Shown here in pieces: positions 1-5,826 of a stretch of DNA of 5,826 nucleotides. The DNA lies in assembly GCA_016793585.1 (NCBI GenBank), contig JAEUJR010000713.1, positions 1 to 5,826 on the forward strand, given 5' to 3'. The DNA is from Archangium sp. (GTDB taxonomy: Bacteria > Myxococcota > Myxococcia > Myxococcales > Myxococcaceae). The notes under the pieces were generated by a model that was not told the DNA's origin, did no database searches, and saw nothing but the letters and a program-made list of their open reading frames with translations. Within the stretch, counting starts at the first letter, position 1, and every line of letters starts with the position of its first letter. Position numbers and translations under genes: made by a program.

Positions 1-729
1 CTGCCTTCCGCAATGGCCGGCAACGGCACGCTGATCATGGCGGAGTCCATTCAGGTGCCCGCCGCGCAGCTCGTTCAGGGCATGAACTACGTGCACATCG
101 TCTCGGTCGACTCGGCGTTCAACGTCGGCACCGTGAAGGCCACGGCGACGGTGCAGGTGAACACGCAACCGCCCACGATCACCTCGACGAGCCACCCGAC
201 GCAGCGCACCTGGGGCGGCACGCCAGGCCTCTTCTTCTCGTGGACGAACCCGCAGGCCGACTCGAACTTCAACGGCTACTACTTCACGCTCGACCGCTAC
301 GCCGACACCATCCCCGCGGCGACGGCGACGAACTTCACCTCGAACAAGCAGGTGTTGCTCGCCAACACGCCCGACGGCATCTGGGGCTTCCACGTAGTGA
401 ACCGCGACACGCGCGGTGCCATCACCAAGACCGCTGCCCACTACATCGTCTACGTCGGCGCGAACCCGGGCTCGGGCAACGTGTCAGGCAGCGTCTACGA
501 CGGCAGCATGGGCAACGCGGCGCTCTCGGGCGTCACGCTCACCATCAACCGTGGCTTCTTCAGCCAGACGACGGCTTCGAACGGCACCTACACCTTCAGC
601 AACGCGCTGCCGGCCGGCACGTGGGAGCTGACCGCCTCGAAGACTGGCTACCTCTCGCAGACCGTGACGGTGACGGTCGCGGCGTCGGGCTCGGTGAACC
701 AGAACTTCACCCTGCTGCGCGCTCCCTGA
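1..729 (+). CDS. Extracellular-type multidomain protein, C-terminal part (Fn3-like plus CarboxypepD_reg-like domains)
   Basis: This is the 3' end of a longer gene. The frame is open from base 1, so the ATG at 13 is an internal Met rather than a start, and the stop is TGA at 727-729. Numbering from that Met, residues 1-52 are the end of a beta-sandwich domain (YVHIVSVDSAFNVG, the usual end of an Ig/Fn3-like 'D.AGN' repeat). Residues about 53-148 form a second Fn3-like domain opening with PPTITSTSHP, then W67 and FFSW, and containing GYYFTLD. Residues about 156-238 match the carboxypeptidase regulatory-like fold, with GNVSGSVYDG, LSGVTLTI, a Thr/Ser-rich turn into SNGTYTFSNALPAG, and KTGYLSQTVTV. 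Such domains are typical of secreted or cell-surface proteins, often next to enzyme or adhesion modules. The catalytic or N-terminal part is outside the window, so the function cannot be given. No sorting tail follows the last domain. The gene converges on the nagZ-like gene. Confidence 0.8.
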   Translation: MPSAMAGNGTLIMAESIQVPAAQLVQGMNYVHIVSVDSAFNVGTVKATATVQVNTQPPTITSTSHPTQRTWGGTPGLFFSWTNPQADSNFNGYYFTLDRYADTIPAATATNFTSNKQVLLANTPDGIWGFHVVNRDTRGAITKTAAHYIVYVGANPGSGNVSGSVYDGSMGNAALSGVTLTINRGFFSQTTASNGTYTFSNALPAGTWELTASKTGYLSQTVTVTVAASGSVNQNFTLLRAP

Positions 730-751
730 GCTGGCGGTCGGTTCGATTCTT

Positions 752-785
752 CCGGCCCGGGTGGCGCGCACGCTGCCCGGGCCGG
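752..785 (+). terminator. GC-rich hairpin between convergent genes, probable terminator
   Basis: The arms ccggcccggg (752-761) and cccgggccgg (776-785) are perfect reverse complements. In plus-strand RNA the stem continues inward through two G-U wobbles (762-775 and 763-774) and three more Watson-Crick pairs (764-766 with 771-773). That gives 15 pairs closed by a four-base loop CGCA at 767-770. It starts 22 bases after the stop of the plus-strand gene and ends 7 bases before the last base of the minus-strand stop. The downstream plus-strand tail GTCGTCTTC is only modestly T-rich, so it is not a textbook intrinsic terminator. In minus-strand RNA the two wobbles become A-C mismatches and the tail is A-rich, so the structure suits the plus-strand transcript better. 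Termination is inferred from position and stem strength. Confidence 0.6.
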
Positions 786-792
786 GTCGTCT

Positions 793-1890
793 TCAGACGA
801 GCACTTCGGTCGGGTCCTTGCCCACGAACGCCTGCGCATCGAGCCCGGCGGCGAGCGCCTGGTGCTCTGCACTCCCCAGCACGGGCGCTCTCGAGTCTGC
901 TCCACGCGCGAACCGCCTCGACATCGACGCCACCCGCTGATGCGCCGCTCTCAGCTGCGCCTCACTCAACCTCCCGCTCTGCACCGCATTGACGATCGCC
1001 GCGATCGCCTTTCGCTGCACCTCGGCGTGATGACACACGAGGAAACAGTCGACCCCGGCATCGAGGCCCTCGACGACCGCCCGCTCGATGGGGAAGTGAT
1101 CTGCCACGGCCTTCATCTCGAGATCATCCGACACGATGACGCCCTTGAACCCGAGCTGCTCGCGCAACAGGCCCGTCATCACCTTTCGACTCATCGTCGC
1201 CGGCACCCGCGCATCGAGCGCATCGAACACCACGTGCGCCGTCATCACCGACGCCAGGTTCGCCTGCGCGTACGCCTTGAACGGCACCAGCTCGACCGCC
1301 TCGAGGCGCTCCATCGCGTGCGGCAACGAGGGGAGATCGAGGTGCGAGTCCTTCGTGGTGTCGCCGTGGCCGGGGAAGTGCTTCGCGCACGACGCCACGC
1401 CGCCGGCCTCCATGCCCTTCGCCAGCGCGACCCCAAGCCGCGCCACCTCGGCCGGCTCCTGGTGCACCGACCGATCGCCAATCACCGGGTTCGCCGGGTT
1501 CGTGTCGATGTCGAGCACCGGCGCGTAGTCCCAGTCGAAGCCCGCCGCGCGCGTCTCCATGGCCAGCAGCCGGCCCACCCGCTCGAGCAGCGCCGCGTCG
1601 CGCGTCTTCCCCAGCACGCGCATCGGCGGCAGCGCCGTGAAGGGCGCGCCCCGCAGCCGCGCCACGCGCCCACCTTCTTGATCGACCGCCGCGAGCAGCA
1701 GCCGCCCCGCGTGCGCCTTCAACGACTGCACCAGCCCGAGCGTCTGCTCGAGCGTGCCCACGTTGCGCTTGAAGAGAATCACGCCTGCGACGCCGTCATC
1801 GATGAGGCGCTTCACGTCGTCATCGGCCGTGGTGCCGGGGAAACCAACCACGAAGAGGCCTGCAGCCAACCGGTTCAGTTCAGAGGTCAT
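793..1890 (-). CDS. nagZ: Beta-N-acetylhexosaminidase NagZ, glycoside hydrolase family 3
   Basis: A 365-residue single-domain TIM-barrel enzyme. NagZ removes GlcNAc from GlcNAc-1,6-anhydroMurNAc muropeptides in the cytosol during peptidoglycan recycling. The hallmarks are all visible: N-terminal strand GLFVVGFPGT (11-20), VILFKRNV (37-44), VDQEGGRVARL (69-79), YAPVLDIDTNPANPVIGDRS (122-141), KHFPGHGDT (170-178), the Asp181-Ser-His183 general acid/base dyad of the NagZ subfamily, MTAHVVF (216-222), and GVIVSDDLEMKA (250-261), where Asp255 is the expected nucleophile. There is no signal peptide, which fits the cytosol. The length is close to the roughly 340 residues of E. coli NagZ. It lacks the second C-terminal domain of beta-glucosidase-type GH3 enzymes, and the Asp-His dyad separates it from them. 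ATG at 1888-1890 is the first in-frame start, since none lies upstream before a stop; no Shine-Dalgarno sequence precedes it. It follows the Fn3 gene by 13 bases, so co-transcription or reinitiation is likely. Confidence 0.93.
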   Translation of the reverse strand: MTSELNRLAAGLFVVGFPGTTADDDVKRLIDDGVAGVILFKRNVGTLEQTLGLVQSLKAHAGRLLLAAVDQEGGRVARLRGAPFTALPPMRVLGKTRDAALLERVGRLLAMETRAAGFDWDYAPVLDIDTNPANPVIGDRSVHQEPAEVARLGVALAKGMEAGGVASCAKHFPGHGDTTKDSHLDLPSLPHAMERLEAVELVPFKAYAQANLASVMTAHVVFDALDARVPATMSRKVMTGLLREQLGFKGVIVSDDLEMKAVADHFPIERAVVEGLDAGVDCFLVCHHAEVQRKAIAAIVNAVQSGRLSEAQLRAAHQRVASMSRRFARGADSRAPVLGSAEHQALAAGLDAQAFVGKDPTEVLV

Positions 1891-1903
1891 GTCGAGGAGC
1901 GAG
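1891..1903 (-). other. 13-base junction between Fn3 gene stop and nagZ start, no ribosome binding site
   Basis: Read on the minus strand, the spacer is ctcgctcctcgac directly before the ATG. It is pyrimidine-rich and holds no GGAG-like sequence, and none is visible in the last codons of the upstream gene. With the TGA at 1904-1906 so close, nagZ translation may depend on reinitiation by ribosomes leaving the Fn3 reading frame, or on a leader independent of Shine-Dalgarno pairing. The sequence shows the missing motif; the mechanism is inference. Confidence 0.5.
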
Positions 1904-4900
1904 TCAGGGAGCCGTTGCGGAGTCGGGAGCCGACCAGGCGCCGCGGCCTACCGCGTTCTCGGCCTCGACGTAATAGACGTACTGCTGGCCGCTGGTGAGC
2001 CCGCTGTCGATGAACGAAGTGGTCGTCGTCTGGTTCACCTCGGTGGGCACCCCGTTCGGCAGCCGCCGGTAGACGCGGTACGTGGGCGTGCCGCCGATCG
2101 CGCTCCAGCTCACGCGCAGCGTGCCCGCTCCGCCCGGAGCCGTCACCGTCGCCGAGGGCTGCAAGGGCAGGGCTGCGTTCGGAGCCCCGGCCACCGCGGT
2201 CGAGGTCACGCCCGGGCCCGCAGCCGACGAGGCCCGCACCACCACGTAGGCCGCCGTCGAGGTGCCCGCGCGGCACCGCGTCTCGAACTGGCCCGTCGTC
2301 GTGCACGAGGCCGAGGTGAAGGCGCCGTCGGCCTGGGAGGCGAGGAACACGCTGTAGCCGGTCGCCAGCGCCGTCGGGCTCCACTCCACGAAGAGGCCTC
2401 CGTTGGCTGCGCGCACCGTGGGCGGCGCCGGCTCCGGGGGCACGGTGGCGAGCACGACCTGCTCGAGCGACTCGGTGCTCCAGCTGCCGGGGTCGGTCGG
2501 CCCCATCGCGCGCACCTGGTACTGCCACGTCTCGCCATTCTCGACGTTGAAGTCCGTGTACCGCAGCGAGGTGAGCGAGGTGAGCAGCGCCCACGACGAG
2601 CTCGGGCTTCGCCTCAGCACCTGGTACCCGACCGCCCCGGGCACCGCGCTCCACCACATCTGCACGGCCTGGTTCCCGTTGAGGAAGAAGGGCACCGGCA
2701 GCCCGAGCGACATCGCGTTCGCGGTGGCGGCGAGCGGCTCCGACGGGGCGCTGGTGCCCGACGTCGAGAGGGCCTCGACCGTCGTGTACTTCTGCTGGCC
2801 GTTCGGTGCCGACAGGCCCAGCGTCGTGCGCAGGCCGTCGTTGCTGTTGGCGCTGATGGTCCACGGGCCGGTCGGGGAGTCGGCCATGCGCAGCCGGTAG
2901 GCGTACACGCCGGCGACGGGCTCCCACCAGGCCGTGACGCGCGCCGCGCCGGGAACGAGCTCGAGCATCGTCGGTCGAGGCGGCGCCAGGGCCGAGGCCG
3001 CCGTGGGAACCGACTCGAACGTCGAGCTCAACCCCTGCGACGTCTCGGCCTGCACCTCGTAGATGAAACGAATGCCGTTGGGCTGGCTCTCGCTCACCCA
3101 GGGCGCGCCGACGGGGCCGAGGTCGACGGTGGGCCGAAAGGCGGTTCGGCGCCTGAGCCGGTACGTGGTGTTCGGCACCGGGCTGGCCACCACCAGCAAC
3201 CGCTCATGAGCGGGCGACACGTCGACGCCGACGGGGCGTGGCGGCCCCACGGCGTTGGGCGTCACCGACACCTCGTCCGACCAGCCACTCGTGCCGTTCG
3301 GTGATTGGGCCGAGACGCTGACGACGTATTGGGTACCGTTGGCGAGCTGCACCTCACAGGTGTTGTCCCAGGCATCGAAGCTCGAGCAGGCGGCCTGGTT
3401 GTTCGAGGGCGCACCGCCAGCGTTGAAGGCTGAGCGCACCGCGTACGAGTCCACTCCAGCGATGGGCGTCCACCGGACGATGGCCCCGCCGTTGATCGGC
3501 GTGACGGTGAGCCCGGTGACCCGCGGCGGTGAGAGCTCGACGGGGCGCACGTACGCGGTCAGCCCGGGCACCGAGAAGCGGGTGTTGGGCGGCACGAGGT
3601 TCACCGCCTGCACCGCGTACCGGTACTCCACGCCGTTGCGAACCGTCGTGTCCTGGAACCAGAGCAGCGGCGTCGTCGTCTGCAGCGCCCAGGGCGTGAG
3701 GCGCGTGCGACGGTACACGCGGTACTCGGCGGCGTTGGGCACCTGCCCCCACGAGACGGTCGCGACCCTCGACCCCGCCTGCACGTCCACCCCCGGAGTC
3801 GGCAGGCCCGCAGCGGTGCCGACGTTGGTGGGCCTGACCTGCAGCTCGTTGCTCCACGGCCCGGTCGTCGAGTTGTTGAGCGCCCGCACCGAGAGGTAGA
3901 CGGTCTGGTTGTCGATGAGGCTCGTGATGCAGCGGGTCTCGTAGGCGTCGAAGCTGTTGCACCGCACCGTCACCGGGCCGCCCGGCGCGGTGGCCGAGCC
4001 CACCTGGTAGCTCGTCGCGTTGGGCACGGCGTCGAAGGTGACGTCGGCGCCTCCGCTGGCCACGGTGACGCCGACGTTCTGGGGCATCGCCGGCGTGACG
4101 GCTGCGGCGGGGGTGATCTCGACGGGCGCCGAGAAGTCTGACGTCGCGGTGCCGAGCGTGTACCGCCCCACGTAGAAGTAGCGGGTGCCCCCCACGGCGG
4201 TGGTGTCGAGGGCGGCCACCGGCGTGAAGCCTGCGTCGGGGCTCGTCGAGCGGAACAGCTCGAGGGTGACGCCCGAGACGCTGGAGCCGGTGGCGTTGAG
4301 GCTGACCCGGTTCACGTCGATCGATGGGGCGAGCAGCACCGGCGGCGGCAGCTGCAGGCCGGGAATTGGCGACGCGGTCGCCTCGGCGAAGTCGCTGATG
4401 GTGTTCTGGGTGACGGCGCCGACGAAGTACCGGTACGTCGAGCCCACGTTCGCGGTGAGATCGTCGAAGCTGGTCCCTTCGGGCACCAGCGCGAGGTTGG
4501 TGACGCTGCCGTTGGGCCACTGCGCGCGCCAGACGACGTAGCTGGTGGCGCCGGTGACGGGGCTCCAGGTCAGCCGTGCCCAGTTGTTGCCGGGCGTGGC
4601 GGTGAACGTGGCTGGCGCAGGCAGCAGCGTTTCTTCGGTGCGCGAGACGGCTTCGGTGGACCACGCGCTGGTGCCGTTGGTCGACTCGGTCTCGATCACG
4701 TACGAGACGGTGGCGTCGGGATTCAGCCCGGTGTCGAAGAAGGTGGTGCTCTGAAACGACGTCGCGATGCGTGTGTACGTGCCAGCCGCGCGCTGGGCCC
4801 GATAGACCGAGTAGCCATTGGCGCCCGTCGCCGCGTCCCACGTCACCAGCGCGGTGGTGCGGCCGGTGACGACGCGCACCCCCGTGGGCGGCCGGGGACG

Positions 4901-5826
4901 TGAGGGCTGCGGCGTCACCAAGACGTCGGCTGACGGCGCGCTCAGGCCGAAGGGCGTCCACACCGCGACGTTGAAGGCGTACTGCACGCCGTTGATCATG
5001 CTGGAGTCGGTGAAGGTGGTGCCGTGCACCGTGTACTGAACGGTCGAGTTCGCGGTGCCGACCCGTGTGCGGGTGACGACGGCGTAGAGCGCGCCGGGCA
5101 CCTCGGTCCACGTGAGGGTGGCGGCCGCGTCGCCAACGTGCGGTGTCGCGGCAGGGGGCGGAGAGCCGGTCGTGAAGGTCCACGTGTCGTCGCGCGGGAG
5201 CGGTCGATTGGCGCTGTCTCGCAGCCCCGTGCCGAGGGTCACGCGATAGGTCGTCTCGAAGGCGAGCGGGGCCGAGGGCGTGATGGTGACGAGCGGGCCC
5301 GCAGAACCGATCGTGACAGGCACCACGCCACCGTCGCCGAGCGTGAGCGAGACGTTGGCGCTGGTCGCGGTGGCTCCCGAGAGGTCGCGATCGAAGCGGG
5401 CATCGACGCGGGTGCCGACGCGTACGGCGGTCGCGCCGACGTCAGGCCGTCGTGAGCGCACCTGCGGGTTCAGCGTCGCGGCCATCTGCGAAGGAATCGC
5501 CGAGGCGACGAGCGAGTCGGCGCTCTCACCAGCGGTGTTCACCGCGGTGACGACGTAGAAGTAGGTGGTGCCGTTGGTGAGGCCCTGGTGCAGCGCAGGG
5601 CTCGTCACCGAGCCGAGCGCCGTTCCAGTCGTCTTCGAGACCGTCGCCTGCGTGCCCCAGTACAGGCGGTAGCTGGTCGCGCCGGGCGAACCGGTGAAGG
5701 TGAGCGTGACCTGCCCGTCGCCGGGAAGCGCGGTGAGGTTGGTCGGGCGGGCAGGGGGCATGGGCACGACGGAGCCGCCGCCGGTCGTGTTGCCGCCGCC
5801 TGTCGCGTTCCCGCCGCCTGTCGCGT
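1904..5826 (-). CDS. Very long surface or secreted Fn3-repeat protein with a Big_5 domain, 5' end beyond the window
   Basis: The frame is open through base 5826. The GTG at 5765-5767 is used here only as residue 1 for numbering and is not the likely start. After a Gly-rich repeat linker come 13 Fn3-like domains of about 80-93 residues: 6-92, 203-287, 292-379, 383-468, 474-553 (degenerate), 559-647, 655-744, 746-838, 841-925, 928-1018, 1021-1109, 1112-1199 and 1201-1287. A Big_5 (SbsA Ig-like) domain lies at about 98-200, with FDRDLSGATATSANVSL, a GLRDSANRPLPRDD segment and the closing WTFTTG. Most Fn3 units show the B-strand Trp (LTWSPVTGATSY, VSWGQVPNAAEYRVYRR) and the tyrosine-corner strand (TYFYVVTAVN, EYRYAVQAVN). 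No enzyme domain or membrane segment is visible. The protein ends at TAP, right after the last Fn3 strand, without a sorting tail. The architecture suggests an exported adhesin, scaffold or carbohydrate-contacting protein; the exact role is unknown. It is probably transcribed with the downstream nagZ. Confidence 0.87.
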   Translation of the reverse strand, partial: ATGGGNATGGGNTTGGGSVVPMPPARPTNLTALPGDGQVTLTFTGSPGATSYRLYWGTQATVSKTTGTALGSVTSPALHQGLTNGTTYFYVVTAVNTAGESADSLVASAIPSQMAATLNPQVRSRRPDVGATAVRVGTRVDARFDRDLSGATATSANVSLTLGDGGVVPVTIGSAGPLVTITPSAPLAFETTYRVTLGTGLRDSANRPLPRDDTWTFTTGSPPPAATPHVGDAAATLTWTEVPGALYAVVTRTRVGTANSTVQYTVHGTTFTDSSMINGVQYAFNVAVWTPFGLSAPSADVLVTPQPSRPRPPTGVRVVTGRTTALVTWDAATGANGYSVYRAQRAAGTYTRIATSFQSTTFFDTGLNPDATVSYVIETESTNGTSAWSTEAVSRTEETLLPAPATFTATPGNNWARLTWSPVTGATSYVVWRAQWPNGSVTNLALVPEGTSFDDLTANVGSTYRYFVGAVTQNTISDFAEATASPIPGLQLPPPVLLAPSIDVNRVSLNATGSSVSGVTLELFRSTSPDAGFTPVAALDTTAVGGTRYFYVGRYTLGTATSDFSAPVEITPAAAVTPAMPQNVGVTVASGGADVTFDAVPNATSYQVGSATAPGGPVTVRCNSFDAYETRCITSLIDNQTVYLSVRALNNSTTGPWSNELQVRPTNVGTAAGLPTPGVDVQAGSRVATVSWGQVPNAAEYRVYRRTRLTPWALQTTTPLLWFQDTTVRNGVEYRYAVQAVNLVPPNTRFSVPGLTAYVRPVELSPPRVTGLTVTPINGGAIVRWTPIAGVDSYAVRSAFNAGGAPSNNQAACSSFDAWDNTCEVQLANGTQYVVSVSAQSPNGTSGWSDEVSVTPNAVGPPRPVGVDVSPAHERLLVVASPVPNTTYRLRRRTAFRPTVDLGPVGAPWVSESQPNGIRFIYEVQAETSQGLSSTFESVPTAASALAPPRPTMLELVPGAARVTAWWEPVAGVYAYRLRMADSPTGPWTISANSNDGLRTTLGLSAPNGQQKYTTVEALSTSGTSAPSEPLAATANAMSLGLPVPFFLNGNQAVQMWWSAVPGAVGYQVLRRSPSSSWALLTSLTSLRYTDFNVENGETWQYQVRAMGPTDPGSWSTESLEQVVLATVPPEPAPPTVRAANGGLFVEWSPTALATGYSVFLASQADGAFTSASCTTTGQFETRCRAGTSTAAYVVVRASSAAGPGVTSTAVAGAPNAALPLQPSATVTAPGGAGTLRVSWSAIGGTPTYRVYRRLPNGVPTEVNQTTTTSFIDSGLTSGQQYVYYVEAENAVGRGAWSAPDSATAP
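1907..4093 (-). repeat. Four-fold two-domain (A-B) Fn3 super-repeat
   Basis: The last eight Fn3 domains form four tandem pairs of 176-186 residues, at about 3536-4093, 2993-3532, 2441-2986 and 1907-2434. A domains (6, 8, 10, 12) have a loop of 11 residues flanked by Cys in three of four copies: CNSFDAYETRC, CSSFDAWDNTC, CTTTGQFETRC. The fourth reads ANSNDGLRTTL. B domains (7, 9, 11, 13) instead share an arginine-rich C-strand: YRVYRRTR, YRLRRRTA, YQVLRRSP, YRVYRRLP. The copies are well diverged at the protein level, so this reflects old duplication of a two-domain unit rather than a recent expansion. The alternation was read directly from the translation; domain edges are approximate. Confidence 0.7.
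5774..5826 (-). repeat. 18-base tandem repeat coding for a Gly-Gly-Gly-Asn-x-Thr linker, runs off the window
   Basis: On the plus strand, three consecutive 18-base units are visible: gccgccgccggtcgtgtt (5774-5791), gccgccgcctgtcgcgtt (5792-5809) and an incomplete cccgccgcctgtcgcgt (5810-5826). In the frame of the Fn3 gene they translate, from N to C terminus, as copies of N-A-T-G-G-G, then N-T-T-G-G-G, followed by S-V-V/M-P-M-P-P and the first Fn3 domain. This is a flexible low-complexity linker. In exported proteins of myxobacteria such linkers often follow a signal peptide or lipobox cysteine, so the true start is probably not far beyond the window, but that part cannot be seen here. Confidence 0.75.

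Noticed and set aside
240..992. Plus-strand open frame of 250 codons overlapping the end of the first gene and crossing the spacer
   Set aside because: It is a different frame from the beta-sandwich protein, has a compositionally biased translation, and runs through the hairpin and into the nagZ 3' end.
793..1890. Beta-glucosidase or xylosidase (BglX-type) GH3 enzyme
   Set aside because: The protein is one barrel domain with the KHFPGHGDT and Asp-Ser-His motifs of NagZ, and it lacks the large C-terminal domain of the glucosidase type.
862..1998. Plus-strand open frame of 378 codons antisense to nagZ
   Set aside because: It is Arg/His-rich and low in complexity, and it opposes a gene with every NagZ motif intact. 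It is a high-GC shadow.
1754..3304. Long plus-strand open frame of 516 codons antisense to nagZ and the Fn3 gene
   Set aside because: The translation is Arg/His/Gly-rich with no recognisable domain, and it lies across two well-supported genes. Long antisense frames are expected in DNA this GC-rich.
3354..5183. Minus-strand open frame of 609 codons in another frame of the Fn3 gene
   Set aside because: It is extremely rich in Arg and His, with no domain signal, and lies wholly inside the Fn3 coding sequence, whose domain repeats are clear.
5765..5767. GTG as the start of the Fn3 gene
   Set aside because: The same frame stays open to the window edge and encodes a regular Gly-rich repeat just upstream, so the real start lies outside.
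1..5826. Defence system, mobile element, CRISPR array or RNA gene
   Set aside because: I found no transposase, integrase, nuclease, direct-repeat array or tRNA-like structure. The coding space is filled by three ordinary gene bodies.

Overview
The window is strongly GC-rich, with G or C at most third codon positions, and is almost fully coding. It holds one complete gene between two partial ones. The closest fit is a member of the Myxococcota or a related high-GC, predatory or gliding-type lineage. This rests on three things: a NagZ whose motifs resemble the myxobacterial enzymes as I remember them, a very long fibronectin type III (Fn3) surface protein with a Gly-rich N-terminal linker, and a neighbour ending in a carboxypeptidase-regulatory-like domain. 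The taxonomic call is inference from memory, not a search result.

Layout: (1) Bases 1-729, plus strand, are the 3' end of a gene for an extracellular-type multidomain beta-sandwich protein. It has the tail of one Ig/Fn3-like domain, a second Fn3-like domain, and a C-terminal CarboxypepD_reg-like domain. (2) Bases 730-792 are a short convergent intergenic spacer holding a strong GC-rich hairpin, probably a terminator. (3) Bases 793-1890, minus strand, are a complete glycoside hydrolase family 3 gene, called NagZ (beta-N-acetylglucosaminidase), with all catalytic motifs present. (4) Bases 1904-5826, minus strand, are a very long gene open at the window edge. It encodes at least 13 Fn3-like domains and one Big_5 (SbsA Ig-like) domain, preceded by a Gly-rich hexapeptide repeat that runs off the end.

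The two minus-strand genes are 13 bases apart and are probably co-transcribed, with the Fn3 gene first. NagZ acts in the cytosol in peptidoglycan recycling, while the Fn3 protein has an exported architecture, so a shared function is not obvious. No promoter is expected inside the window for either minus-strand gene unless it lies within the Fn3 coding sequence.

The most notable structure is in the Fn3 protein. Its last eight domains alternate between two types in four A-B pairs. Three of the four A domains carry a Cys-x9-Cys pair at the same place, the fourth has lost both cysteines together, and there is no other cysteine in the 1287 residues examined. I saw no RNA gene, CRISPR array, insertion sequence, phage gene or defence system, and nothing that amounts to a new multi-gene system.
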